A stretch of 64,000 bases of DNA from Saxidomus purpurata. Its lineage: Eukaryota > Mollusca > Bivalvia > Venerida > Veneridae. The stretch spans positions 28,015,315 to 28,079,314 of the forward strand of contig JAFMSR010000009.1 in assembly GCA_022818135.1 (NCBI GenBank). Reading direction: 5' to 3'. The translations under genes were made by a program, and so were the position numbers. The notes beneath the pieces were generated by a model. That model ran no database searches. It was not told the DNA's origin and saw nothing but the letters and a program-made list of their open reading frames with translations. Below are positions 10,701 to 25,700 of the stretch, one piece after another. Every line of letters begins with the position of its first letter. The stretch's first letter is position 1.

Positions 10701-13700
10701 AGGTCAAGGTCACACTTAGAGTTTATAGGTAATGGAATCCTGTATATATGCATACATTTGTGTCCGGACTATAACTTTATTATGCTTTGAAGGATTTTAA
10801 AATAACTGTGCACAAATGTCTAGCACATCAAGCAGATGTGTCGCGTGCAAGACCCATGTCCCTACCTCAAAGGTCAAGGTCACACTTAGTGTTTAAAGTA
10901 ATGGAATACTGTATGCATGATTACTCTGTCATGCATGGAAGGATTTTAAAATTACATAGCACATTTATTGAGCACATGGAGAGGACACAGACTGTGAGGC
11001 ACCTCTTTCGGGGGCATTCGTCACTTGGGAGGGACAGCTCTTGTTCTTTCTTAAGCTAGATCATTTCTTTTTAAGTTAAAAGTTTTATCTTCCATGTATA
11101 TATATTAGTGTTCATCAATATATTGTTCAATAGCATATAGAAATGGAGTGTAGGAGACAGAATAAAAACTGATGAACACATACAGTAAACACTGTATGTT
11201 ACAAACACCTTGGGGACCATTTATTATATTTGTTCCTTGTATCCGCAGTATGTTATATCCATATAATATTTTTATATAAGATAAAGAAGGCAAAAATCAG
11301 ACCCAAAAGATTTGTTCAGATATTCCGCTATATCAGGAGTTGTCATAAACAATGTTTACTGTATATATTTCATACAAAGCTTTGTCATCCAACACAAACC
11401 ATCAAATTTCTACCAATTTATTGATCCTGCCTTTTGTTCATGACACTGTGAAGTATCATGAACTGATTTAAACATAGTACAGGACTGTTATAGTGGTAAG
11501 GAAGGAAAAAGAGAAATATGGTAATTTTGTGCAATGACAAGTAATGCTTCCCACTAGTTATATACCAATATACATCTAGAGCAGCCTGTTCATTTGCTTA
11601 CTGTTTTGTTTTCTTGTTGCTGGGGATGGGGAGGGAACACAAGAGACAATTTATTAACAAAATTTGTATACTAAGGCAGAAATCAGGGTTTAAAGATTAA
11701 GTATAACATTGTAATAATCATTCATAAAAGGAAATTCTGAACAGCCTGATTCAGCAACTGTATGGCAGAATATTGGCAGTCAATGTGTAATGTGTGGAAA
11801 TTACCATGAAAACAATTATGCTAATTGAGTGTAGTTTAGATGTTGTATATAAATGTCAAACCTTCCCTAATGGCTAACAGTATTCCTTGTACATTAAAGG
11901 CTGCTGACAAGATTTCTATTTGTAAACCTTTCATATGCTGTTCACAATAATGTAAATACTGTATTAAAACAATATGGTTGGCTGAATAGAGTGTTCTATG
12001 AACTAGTCTAAGAGTTTCTGAGTTACATTTGGTTGGCTAGAAGTTTGGTCATACTAAAAAGACTATTAAGAAACAGTGACTATAGCACTTGCCTCTTGAT
12101 TGTGTCTCAATGAGTATGATAATCTATAGCCTATACAGTTAAAAGTCTCTCAAAGTTACATTATGATTGTATTAAGATGATGATAGTTATTTGTAAGAAG
12201 TGAGACTACAGCTAACGCCTTGCCATTGACACCTTTAGCATTGTATCAAAGCAGAGGAACATTTTACTGATAACTTTAAATGACAGGTCACAGTTTTTCG
12301 AATACTGTCAAACTTCGTTTTGCTAGCTCAAACTTGAAAGGGTCTATGATTTTAGTTTGAAGAATTGGTAGTTCAAGCCATCAAGGTGAAAATGGCCCTA
12401 TCGGGAGTTTCAAGCATTCAGTTACATGTAATAGGAGAAAAATGTTTGCAAACAAAACACAGTATTACACAATATTTTCTTCTGCTAAGACATGGACTTG
12501 GATTGGTAGAGGCAGGTAGTCTGTATTTTTCCATTGTTCGTGGTGTTTTTTCTAATGACAGTAGCTTTCTTAAAAGAAAAGATATGCCATCAAGTATTAT
12601 TTCATTGGAAAGCTAATAAAACATGCAATTTATTTACTAATACCAATTTCAGTTGAAACTTAAAATGTGAAAATCGCGAACACATAACTAACATTGTTGT
12701 TCTTAATATGTTTAGTGGTAACAGGCCCTTCTGAAAAATCTGTTATTCATTATATGTTTTATCCATTTTGAGGTTTACACCTTTTATTGTTTATGGGAAA
12801 GGAAATAAATATAAGAGACTGCTAGACAAGATCAAAAGAACTGGGTTCAAGATTTCGGAGGGTGAACAATATAATTTTTGTGAAGATTTTTCCAGGACCG
12901 TCTGCCGAGGTCAAGAAATCAGTTGTATTCAAGCAAATGTAGTTTGAGCACATGTCAACAAGGCTGTGCAAGTTGTCTCCCTTGTGTGGTGTACCATCTA
13001 AAAAACTATACCCTATTCAGTTCTCATCATTATTGTTTTGCACATTTATGCACTCTGATGATCATGATTTACACTTTTTGCTATTCATTAATGTTCAGTG
13101 AGCCCCATGAAAAGGGAATGTTATCTTCAAGTACATTAGAGAAATTTAGTGCTCAAGTGAGATATTGTGATTGCCTCATGTCTGTTATCGTCCATCAACG
13201 ATTGTTTTGATTACACTCAAGCGCTGACATTTCTGAAGGTATCCTAATCAAACTAAAACATAATGTACATGGCTATAACATATCAGCTGAGTTCCATTAG
13301 GGGCTTGATGGAATTATATTTCCAGAATTATGGCCCCTGATTCAACAAAAACCACATTTTCCTAGAATGTTTACACTCTAGCACCTTCATTTCTTCACTA
13401 ATCCTAATCATACAGAATGTGTATCACTATATGATGAATTTGATTATGACAATTTGCTGAGAAATTTGAGCAATGTTTCTCAGGTGAGTGATCATGGGCT
13501 ATCTTGTGAGTTGAACTCAATTATTATATCTTACTGTTTTCAGAGATTTTAAACATAAATCCTTCCACTGGTTCTATAACAATGTCAGCAGAAAATACAA
13601 GAGGTTTGGTAGTGCGAAGGTGGTACGGACACTTCACAAACAACTAGATGCCTCACGACTCTCCAAGTTCCATTGTAAGTATAGGGAGTCATTATATCTT

Positions 13701-16700
13701 GCTTAATTACAGTACATTTGGTTCAAAATACTGAAAATTTGATGATGTTAAACTGCTTAGTTCATTGAAGCTGAAAGGGACAGGACATGGAATGCCTTCA
13801 TTTAGGACCATAACTGTAAGTTTCAAAAATTTTAGAAAAAGGAAAGTGTGTGTGGGGTGGGGCGTGGGTTGGAGTGCACTGCTTGTTTATAAGGAGGGCT
13901 TTTGTGGTCACCCTTGCATTAGGTTGTGCTTTTGGTTATAGAATTGCATGCAAGCAATGGATTAATGGGAATGGATTGATTTGAATTTTCTCTTAAGTGT
14001 TCAGGGGATTCAAACAATAAAGTTAGACAACTCTTGACTGGTTTCAAGTTATGGCTGTTGTTAGTCTTATAAATTTTGGTTAGAGTTTGGCTTAAGTTGC
14101 ATTCATGGCCCATCTATCCACTTAGCCACTTAAGGGATTGTCAAGTTCACAGACAATGAAGTTAGATTTCCCTTGACTGAAATTATTTCAGATTATGGCC
14201 CTTTTTGTACTTAGACAGGCCAAGGATTTTTGTATAGAGTTGCTTGCCTTTCACTAACAAAGCAGCCATGAATAGTTGAGTGTGCTATTGTTGTTGTTTG
14301 CATGTGTGGTTTAAATAGTAAAGGTATGTTAATTAAATTTCCTGCTAGGTTTTACCATCGGCAGAAAATGATCTGCCATGATGGATTTTGAGTCGTTTAA
14401 TTTTCCTCAAGCACCTCTTTGAATGTAGTGTCCTGACTAAAAGATGGACAAACTTACTATATGCCCCCATATAACCCGCCCCCTACTTTCATTGAACATC
14501 ACATTGCAGTTTGGGTCCCGTAATAAATGTCCACGCGATCAAAAGTTTTAAGGAAATAACATAAAATTTGTCCCTAATGTAACGCTGGGGGGGGGGGGGA
14601 TTAAACAGGGGTATTTAGTAAATAAGGTATCAGAAATACTTCGTAGATTGTATTTACATTAGGAAACAATCAAGAATATTTTAATTATGTGTAAATGAAA
14701 TATTACAACACTTTCAAACATTAATATCTTGAATTACAGACATACTTTTTCATCGACAACTGCCAGATACTGTAGGAATTTTAGATAATTAGACATCAGC
14801 ACTGTAGTAAACATTTGATAACTTTGTCAGTTTAACATAATGGATGGACATTTTATTTTAACGTGTATTAAGTAAATGAAGGACTGGTTTTAAGAGTCCT
14901 GGGATTAAAGCTGTCATGAGTGTCACTGGTAAGGGCTATTATCAACTGTTTTAATGATAATTCAAGAGCACTACCAAAGATTAAGAGAACAAACAATCTT
15001 TTCATAAAGTCAAATAATCTGTCTGAAGAATTTTAATAAACGTTTTCAAGTATTAAAATTGAATTTTTTTTAAATTTAAGTTGTGAGTTAACTTGCATTG
15101 TTTTGTAGGGGAGGGTTGGGGGAGGGGATTTATTGGCCAGACCTGGTATGGCCAGGTGGGAAGGGCAGCTTATTTTTTCTAATGCAAGATGACACAAATA
15201 GAAAGGAGTAATATATCAGACTTTTAGCATAGGACTTTTTGTATTAATCTTATTCATTTCTTGGTTGAAACAGTTAACCTTCACAAAAATTACTTTACAA
15301 AAACTGCTCATTCTGAAAGTAGACTTAAATATTTAATTTAAAGACTTAGGAATTTCATCAAAATAGATGTGACCATAGTAAATAATGCTAAATTTATCAC
15401 TTACCTGTTATGTTTGGCATAGCCTTCGGTCATTTTGTTATTACATCTTCCAGGTGAACTTTGTTAGTGGTTTTAACTGACCTAGTACAAGTCTTGTCCT
15501 TCATGAAGCAGGCGATCAGTATAGACTATGATCAGAAATAAAGCATTGTCTGAACTGTCAACTGCTCATTTGAAAACTGCTTACAGAGTATGATATAATG
15601 CAGCAAATAAAAGACAGCTAGTTTAATTTTAGAGATAATGAAACTTAAGGACTGGTGCAGAAAGCAATTTTACAAAAAATTATGCTAAATTCATGGAGAG
15701 CTTTTTAGATTGGTAAATTATGAACTTTTAGAATTTGCTCATGGTTTGTCAGCTTTTAGGATCATTGGGTACCAGCTGTTAATACATTGCTTCAAAATGA
15801 CATCTCCAAAGAACCTGAAAGGCATTCATAATATATAAGAATGAAAATAAAAGCTGAAAGGAGAACATGTATAAATTTCAGGTTCAGAAACAAATGGAAA
15901 GCTTGATTCATCAGGTAAACAAAAAATCATCTAAACATTGTCTTTTTGTTAGACATGCCACAAGCACATGTTATGTACTAAACTTCACAAGTTGTTTGTA
16001 AGGACTAAAATGCTCACAACTTACTGCATGTAAATTTGAGAATCTACCTTTCAGGGGAAAAACTTATTGTATTCATGTAATGAACTAACTTATAAATGCT
16101 CAGTAGCAGGTATGTCTTCTTGCTTGGATCTGTCGTACAACTACAAATGAAAATTTTATACCATGCAATTACCAAAACTTTCAACGAAAACATAATAGTT
16201 GTCTTCAAATTTACAGGGATGTGTTGTTAGTTAACCCTTAGGTATCCCTTTTTGCCATATAGTCTATCATTGGAAGTAGCTTTAGCACAATGAAATACAT
16301 GTGCATGTTTGGGTACCTCCATGCAACATGCAATCATACTTGACACAGAGTGCCTATATTACATGAAGTTTGTCCTTAAATGACACTGTGTGTAAAATTG
16401 AGACTCTTCCTTTAAGCGGAAAGAAGTATTGGGGTATAGGTGAGAATTTTGTGTGCTGAAGGATTTAAATTCTGATCATGCCTAGAAAGAAAAAAGGAAA
16501 TTTTCTAACTCCTGTATAAATATGAAATATCGATCTTTTAAATTGCCCTTTAAGTTTTGATAGAAAAGAGTGAATTTAAATGTAAATTTTGACAGATATG
16601 TGTAAAAAGGAATGTATATATACTATACAGGATGTGATTTACCTGGATAATAGTGTTAATCTGAAATAATTAATTAGAAATTAAAGTAGATTATCTTCTA

Positions 16701-19700
16701 GGAGATTGACTGTAGCCCTTAAGAATTTGTACAAGTTAAGTAGATGAATTGATTAGAATATATGAGTGTACAACAACAACAACAACAGCTAGCATAGTGA
16801 CTGCACAAGGGAAGGCTGATATTACATTGACTATTTCATCTTATACATGCAATAAGCAGTTGAAACAAATTAATTTAATAGTAATGTTCATTTGCATGTA
16901 TGAAACTGGCAACCCCTTGCCTGGGTTTATGTGAAAATTCAGGAAAAAAGTTGTTAAATCGGATCACAACATGAATTGCTTCTAGGTAAAAACTAATGTA
17001 TAGCATGAACAGGAAAACAAATGTGGACTACATTTAAGAAGATACCAAACAAAAGAAGTAAGTTTACTGTATAATTAGAAAACAATGTTGTACACAAAGT
17101 GTAATTACGTCTCCAAATCTCATGGTATATAATTAACTTAGTCTTATTGTTATTCAGTGCAGGTAACTAGTTTTAGCAAATTATTGACCAAATTGAAAAA
17201 AAAAGTATCCGTTTTCAGGTGTTATTTGACTTTGTTATACCCCTTTGATCACTTTGAAATATCACATATTGAGTAGTAAATTTACTGATAAAATGATGTA
17301 GGAACTGTGTTCTGTTAACCTTAAAACCATGTTCATGTGTGCCTTTCTTTCGTATTTATGTCACTTATTCCCAAAAAGTGTTGTCTTATTTATTAGCTCA
17401 CCCGAGTATGCTCAGGCGAGCTATTATGATTGCCTGATGTCTGTCTTCTGTCTGTTGTCTGTCCACTCTTGCCTTGTTAACACTTGACATCCAATCTTAA
17501 TAAAAATTGGTCAAAATGTATCTCAATGATTTCTAGGTCAAGTTTGACATGGTTCACCCAGGGTCAAAAACTAGGTCATATTTCAAATAATAGGAAAACC
17601 TTCTCAACATTGTAGAGGCCACATTTATTAACCAATCATCATGAAAATTGGTCAGAATGTTTGACTCAATGTTTCTAGGTTGAATCTGCCTCACCTGGAG
17701 TCAAAAACTACCGTCCGTTTCCGACTATATGACGCATTTTGAGACTCGAAATTGAAGTGCAACGAGGGGGTGCGTCTTATAAGCGGATGCTACAGGAAAT
17801 TTAACAAACAATCAGGACACATTTGATATTAAAACTTCTAATCTCACTTTTCAGCGAGTACTTTCATTTTCGGAAGCCATTTGCAAAACAGTGCTAAAGC
17901 GCGTACCGTCCCGTGCCGTATTAAAACGGTTGATATCGTTCGATTTTTTTCTATGTTATTTTTTAAATGAATTTTTGTAATTAATCGATTTTTAATATCA
18001 TTTTTCTCCTTCCAAACTAAAAATATATCATTCCGAGTTAATTCAGCCTGTAAACCAAAATTAATTAATCGGCAATTTCGAAAAAAAAAATGCCGGGCGT
18101 TAATTCTTAAAATCTTTTCAATTGTTATTGACTGCAAATCGCTAAACAAACATGACAATAAAACATCTGTAGATGTTTTCTTTAGACACCAATTACTAGC
18201 CAAACTTTGGGGATTTAAAAAGATGACACGTCGAAGTGTTAACAGTTGAATAAACACAAACAATAGCCAGGGGTCTAACTGTTTAGAGTAAATTTCTCGT
18301 TAATTGACACGCGTATTCGCAAGACCGCTTGCTCGAAATTAAAACGCGATTGGATAATAATCAAGGTGGGCATGGCTTATGTTTGATTGACATTATTTTG
18401 CTGATTGACAGACAACCACAAAATCACAATCAAACATTCACGATTGCCGATTTATTTGATAGATATTTTGTTTCTTTTATCGCAAAATGATTACCGTTAC
18501 AATATGGACTTGATAAAATAATTGGTAAACAATCTAAATTAATTTGTGGGGATAGAAATTTGTTTGATAACAATAATTGGCCAGCATTTACTTTTCACAC
18601 ACATAAAAACTTAAAAGAATGTTTGCTTGTTTGTTTTTATTGAAAAAATGTTTACGATGTAACCAGTATTAAATAAATAGGTAACTTATTGAAGTAAATA
18701 GATTGGGATACAAATGTGTTTGATTTCAATTGTTTACCAGCAATTATGCTATATACAGTATATTATTAATATAAAATGGATTGTTTCTTTATATTCAGAC
18801 ATACGTGAAATACTTCGTAAAAATTGATGAGTTTTATTTTAATTTCATTGATTTTTACACTGTAAGGAGCGCTTGTTTGAATTTTTTTATACCCTTCCCT
18901 AATGTGAAATACGGCCGCGTCTTATACGAGGGTCAAAGCAAAAAACTCAATTTCTCAAACCTTAGTAGGGGATGCGTCGTATAGTCGAGTGCGCCTTATA
19001 AGCGGGTATATACGGTAGGTCACAAGCTCAGATGAAAGAAAAATGTTAACATGTGAACACTCATGAGGCGAAATGTACTTTCTTATCACGAAATTGGTCA
19101 AAATGTTTGTCTCAATGATTTCTAGGTCAAGTTTAAATCTTTGTCACTTGGGGTCAAAATTTTTAAAGTAAGTCATAATTTCAAATAAAAAAAAAATCTT
19201 GTTAACATTGTAGTGGCCATATTTATTAACCAATCATCATGAAAATTGGTCAGAATGTTTCTAGGTAAAGTTCAAATCTGGGTCACCTTTGTCAATTGAA
19301 AAATATACTGCACAATATTTATTACAAAGTTATGTACTTTTTTCAGTAAAAGAAATACAGTTAGGAATTTCTTATAGTACATGCAACAATCAGTTTTGCA
19401 GATAAGCCTGTTACGAGTAATAAATTATTTGTAACTTCCAAAATGGTTATGGGAGTTTAAAGGTACAAAACTTGTATGTTTTAGTGTTATATTTGAAGTA
19501 AGTAATAGCAAAGTTGGTGTTACTACACAAGATTTGTCTAACAAAGATGGTTGTGCCAAAGGGGATAAAATCAAAGATAAGTATACTTAAATAATGTTGC
19601 GACCTACTTTAATAGAATAAGTAACTTTATAAAAGTACTGTGTATAGGGATGTTAATCTACAGGCATGTTCTTTGAGCCATGGGTTGTGATGGGTAAGGG

Positions 19701-22700
19701 GAATAAGGGGATACAAACTGACATGTTGGCATTATTTCATACAGAATCAACTTCAATCTAAGAGAATAAAGAGTCATTCAGACATTTCAAATCTGTGAAA
19801 ATGTATGGAAATAAAAAATAAAGCACCATGCTTGTGTCATATGTTCATAGATACGGCCTAATGTAAGTATTTTGCCTGCAGGGAGTGATGGCGATGAGGC
19901 TCTCATAGAAGAACCTGAAACATTTGATGATCTACACACAGCTCAAGGTGTTTTATATCAACAAAATAGATTTCTAGTCATTCTACTGTTTGGTGTTTGG
20001 TGTTTTCTGTTCTAAGGACAAAGTTACACTGTAGTTTTTAATTTTAACCATTTAACAATAAGTTGTGAGATTACTAAAATTCTGACACTTGTATGTCAGG
20101 TGAAAGTACCTGATGTCCATTTTTACATCAAAAGTTGCATCCCCTAACAACAATGATTTGGAAAGATGGAATTAATCCATTAAATGTTGTCTTTTAAAGT
20201 TTTTCTTATGAGTCTGAGATAGCCACATTTGATTTAAATGATACACAGATGAAACGAAATATTACTGCAAGTCAGATATGTAACATCAGTTACACCTGTA
20301 CATGAGAACCAGAGACATTGTGTCAGATGATCACCCTGAACTTGTCAGAAAAATGGGAACCGCTGTTTTAGTTATTTTTCCTTGTTGTTTACAAAGGTTG
20401 AAAATCCTACTTTTATTAGTAGAAAATCTGTCAGTATTTAGGCAGAAGAATGGAGCTAAATTTCTGCTCAAAATACAGTGGATTGTCTCCCCTGTTTTAC
20501 AATGCCACATCAAACAGCCTTGTTTAACAATGCCACATTAAACAAGATGTGCTGCTCTGCTACCAATAAATGCTGGACAGTCTGTGACTAATTCTGGCTT
20601 TAAACAGTTGGTCCTTGATAGTCATGTCCCTTGGATCAATGAGTTTCAGGCAGTCTGAATGGTGTGAGTACTATTAAAAAAACGGTTCTAACATTGAAAC
20701 AATCACTGTATTCAAGTTTTCATGTACTTTAATAAGAAATTAATTTAGAAGGCCAAATTGAAATAAGCTACAGTGTACCTTATATTGCATGCACATTTTC
20801 TGCTTTGCACAACTTTGTTGACCTACTATTGACCTATAGAGTGATACACTAATATCTTTAAAAATTAATTACAGCTACTTCAGAATGGATTAAAAACTGT
20901 CAATTTTGAAAATGCAAGGGGAATCTTATTTTCTTTTGTCTGTATGTGATATTTGATTTTCAACAATATTTCAGTAATGTGCGAATAGTTTAGTTGATGT
21001 GAACTCTGTAGGGGTAAGCTGACAACTTTGTCACAGTAAATCAAGGCACATCACTGTCAGATATATTTGCTTTTGATTACTGAAGCCACTGGGTCTCAAA
21101 CCAGCAACTATAACATTGAGAGTTGGGCACTTTCATCAAATCAGATTTAGTGGTGATAACTACTGTTACTAAAATTCAGACTGTAGAACATCATCAATAG
21201 ACGAGTAGATTTTGACATGATGCATTATGGGAGAAAGTTTTAGTCAAGTAATGCTCAAGTGTAGATCAAATTTGTGGATGGTCTATTGAATGTTAGATAC
21301 TATAATAGCTACAGTGTGTATGGAATGTGTCACAGAACATGTTAATGTAAGTACATGTATGTGTAATGTGTGTTACAATGAAGAATGTCATATTTGATCA
21401 CAGACAAAAGTATGTTCATTTGGTTGTTGGAAATGTTTAGTTCTTTTTTTGTAAACTAGTATAATCCAGTTTTGCTGTTATGTTTGTCAACAATGGCTCA
21501 GCTGTCTTAAATTTCTGATGCAGCTATTATTAGCTCACCTGGCTATGCCATGGTGAGCTTTTCTGTTCGATGATTGTCCGTCGTTGCTATGTTAACAAAT
21601 AGGAAAAACTTTAAAAATCTTCTTCTCTGAAACCACAAGGCCTAGAGCTATGATATTTGGCTTGTAGCATTGTCTAGTGGACCTCTACCAAGATTGTTCA
21701 AATTATGAGCCCCGGGTCAAAATTGACCCCGCGCGGGTGGGCACTTAGTTTTGCATAAGAATATATAGGAAAAACTTTAAAAATCTTCTTCTCTGAAACC
21801 ACAAGGCCTAGAGCTTAGATATTTAGCATGTAGCATTGGCTAGTGGACCTCTACCAAGATTATTCAAATTATGAGCCCCGGATCAAAATTGACCTCGCAC
21901 AGGGGGTCACTTATTTTTACATAGGCTTATGTAGGAAAACCTTTAAAAATCTTCTTCTTTGAAACCACAAGGTCTAGATCTTAGATATTTGGCAAGTAAC
22001 ATTGGCTAGTGGACCTCTTCCAAGATTGTTCAAATTATGACCCTCGGATCAAAATTGACCCCGCACGGGGGGGGTCACTTAGTTTTACATAGGCTTATAT
22101 AGTAAAAACTTTAAAAATCTTCTTCTTTGAAACCACAAGGCATAGAGCTTAGATATTTGGCATGTAGCATTGGCTAGTGGACCTCTACCAAGATTGTTCA
22201 AATTATGACCCCCAGGTCAAAATTGACCCTGCACCGGGGGTCACTTAGTTTTACATAGGCTTATATAGGGAAAACTTAAAAAAATCTTTTTCTCTGAAAC
22301 CACAAGGCCTAGAGCTTAGATATTTGGCATGTAGCATTGCCTAGGAAACCTCTTCAAAGTTTGTTCAAATTATGCCCCTCGGGTCAAAATTGACCTTGCC
22401 CGGGGGGGATCATTTGTTTTACAAAGGCGTATCAATATAGGAAAACTTATTTGGTATATAACATTATCTAGTGAAGTGGACTTGTACCAAAGTGAGCGAT
22501 ATAGGGCCATGTTGGCCCTCTTGTTGTATAAATACATCAGATATTTTTGATGATTAAATCTTTTAACATGCTCTACATTTTATGCAGCTTTTATCAAATA
22601 TCATATCCTCAAAAGGAAGATTGTCTTTTCTATTAGTCAGATTGCTTTTGTGTACGTACATAATCTATTACCTCACTGTCACAGTATGTGGAAGTTACTG

Positions 22701-25700
22701 TATTTGAAATATTGAATGACATGAAAATAAGAAGTATGTTTTAACTATTTGAATTGGTGGTTTATCTACAATAATGTATATTTTCTTTTCATCTCACTGC
22801 CTCGAGTGTGGCTTTTCACATTAATACACCAAACTGCTTCTTTTATCAGTTTTGAAAAGGTGTTCAACTTTATTACATATCCAAATAATTTATGAACGGG
22901 TATGTAATAAAATCTGCACTCCTTCTATTGTGGGGGATATTACAGTCCTCAAGACACCTGATATTACCACAGCAGACATTGTGCATATTCCTCTCTTTTT
23001 AACTATTTTGCCTGCTTGAATTGTATCAGCGGATAAATTTGCTAAAAGTGTGATATTTTTCGCTTGATATATTTACACAATACAATACTCAGTTGATACA
23101 AAGCCATGCCAGTCTTCAGTATTTGTAAGAATATTATCATGGTTTCTAAAGGGACCAACTTGATTTAATTTCGAATATTAAAGAAAATGGTTTCGGTTAG
23201 AGAAATTCATAGATTATGCTGGTTGTTTGTGCTCAGTAAACAACCAAAGGTCAAGGGCCCTAATGACTCTGTATTTATTTATCCCCCCCCGAGGCGAAGG
23301 GGATATTAGAAATGCCCTTCGTCCGTCCGTCCGTCTGTCCGTCCGTCCGTCCGTCCGTGCGTCCGTCCCAATTTTGTCCGAAGCATAACTCCAAAAGTAC
23401 TTGAGCGATTTTCTTCAAACTTCATACACTGACAGAGCACATTGGGAGGAAGTGCAGTGTGTAAGAACAATAACTCTACCTTGCCTACTTTTAGAGTTAT
23501 TCCCCTTTTATCAGATTTACTTGAAAAACTTTGTCCGGAGCATAACTCCAAAAGTACTTGAGGGATTTTCTTCAAACTTAATACACTGACATAGCACATT
23601 GGTAGGAAGTGCAGTGTGCAAGAACAATAACTCTACCTTGCCTACTTTTAAAGTTATTCCCCTTTATCAGATTTACTCTAAAAGTTTTGTCCGGAGCATA
23701 ACTCCAAAAGTACTTGAGGGATTTACTTCAAACTTAATACACTGACATAGCACATTGGTAGGAAATGCAGTGTGCAAGAACAATAACTCTACCTTGCCTA
23801 CTTTAAGAGTTATTCCCCTTTATCAGATTTACTTGTCCGAAGCATAACTCCAAAAGTACTTGAGGGATTTTCTTCAAACTTAATACACTGACATAGCACA
23901 TTGGTAGGAAGTGCAGTGTGCAAGAACAATAACTCTACCTTGCCTACTTTTAGAGTTATTCCCCTTTATCAGATTTACTTTAAAAGTTTTGTCCAGAGCA
24001 TAACTCCAAAAGTACTTGAGGGATTTACTTCAAACTTAATACACTGACATAACATATTGGTAGGAAATGCAGTGTGCAAGAACAATAACTCTACGTTGCC
24101 TACTTTTAGAGTTATTCCCCTTTATCAGATTTACTTGTCCGAAGCATAACTCCAAAAGTACTTGAGGGATTTTCTTCAAACTTAATACACTGACATAGCA
24201 CATTGGTAGGAAGTGCAGTGTGCAAGAACAATAACTCTACCTTGCCTACTTTTAGAGTTATTCCCCTTTATCAGATTTACTTGTCCGGAGCATAACTCCA
24301 AAAGTACTTGAGGGATTTTCTTCAAACTTAATACACTGACATAGCACATTGGTAGGAAGTTCAGTGTGCAAGAACAATAACTCTACCTTGCCTACTTTTA
24401 GAGTTATTCCCCTTTATCAGATTTACTTTAAAAGTTTTGTCCAGAGCATAACTCCAAAAGTTCTTGAGGGATTTTCTACAAACTTAATACACTGACATAG
24501 CACATTGGTAGGAAGTGCAGTGTGTAAGAACATAACTCTACCTTGCCTACTTTTAGAGTTATTCCCCTTTATCAGATTTACTTTAAAAGTTTTGTCCAGA
24601 GCATAACTCCAAAAGTACTTGAGGGATTTTCTTCAAACTTAATACACTGACATAGCACATTGGTAGGAAGTGCAGTGTGCAAGAACAATAACTCTACCTT
24701 GTCTACTTTTAGAGTTATTCCCCTTTATCAGATTTACTTTAAAAGTTTTGTCCAGAGCATAACTCCAAAAGTACTTGAGGGATTTTCTTCAAACTTAATA
24801 CACTGACATAGCACATTGGTAGGAAGTGCAGTGTGCAAGAACAATAACTCTACCTTGTCTACTTTTAGTCAAATAGAAAAATATCATACCTATACTGATA
24901 ATGAACATTAATATAATTTTGCAAACCTTCTCTTCATTGCCTTATTCTTTTTCCACTTACTTGAAAACTGTACTCAGCATGACCATAACTATATGGCTTT
25001 TTAAGGATTTCCTCTCACCAAGTAAACTGTACGAAAGTACAACCTTCAGGTAACTTTTTCCTGGCGGGGGGATTAACCATGTGTAACATGGCTCTTGTTA
25101 CTTAAGTAACTTCTTTATGCAGTGTCTTTTACATACTTGATGATCATGATTACGGAAATCCCATAAGTGTTGAAAGAAGTTATTCCTTAGCAACCACAGA
25201 ATCAAGCACAATCAGTATGATGGAAATAAAGAATCTACAACTTCCTAGGTATTCTTTTGGAAGAAGTTTACAGTTCTCATGATTTTACATAAAGTATGCT
25301 TTTTCATGCTATTTTGCTGACTATTGTATTTCATGTAATTTTACAGCGGACAACGAGAGTGATAGTGGCTATGATCCTTCTCTGTACAGTTCTTTCGGCC
25401 AATCAGGATCACTGAGGCAGAAGACACGTCCATCGCTGAAGTCCGTGTTTCCAGACATCAAGATTAGTGATGAAAACTGCCAAGGTAAGAAATTTTAGCT
25501 GAACTCATACAAGATCAGTTTGTAACCTCAAATGAACCTACTTGAGGCAAATGCTTCGGCCTTTGCACCCAGTGCAGATCATAGTAAGCCTGCACATCAA
25601 GGCAGTTTGATCAATCTGTTTTATTTTCAGTCTCAACATCCCATTAAACAATTAATGGTTCTGTTGTAATTGAAATATTGACAAGTCCATACAAATTGTC

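Noticed and set aside
10261..11059. Series of MKDFKIT open frames as a gene family
   Set aside because: They are the same tandem DNA unit of 170-178 bp read repeatedly.
17844..18263. 139-residue minus-strand frame as a transposase
   Set aside because: No catalytic or DNA-binding motif is recognisable. It lies inside a short inverted-repeat element and is more likely chance open sequence.
9985..24870. Tandem arrays as CRISPR
   Set aside because: The units are contiguous near-identical copies of 146-178 bp without spacers, in a eukaryotic intron.
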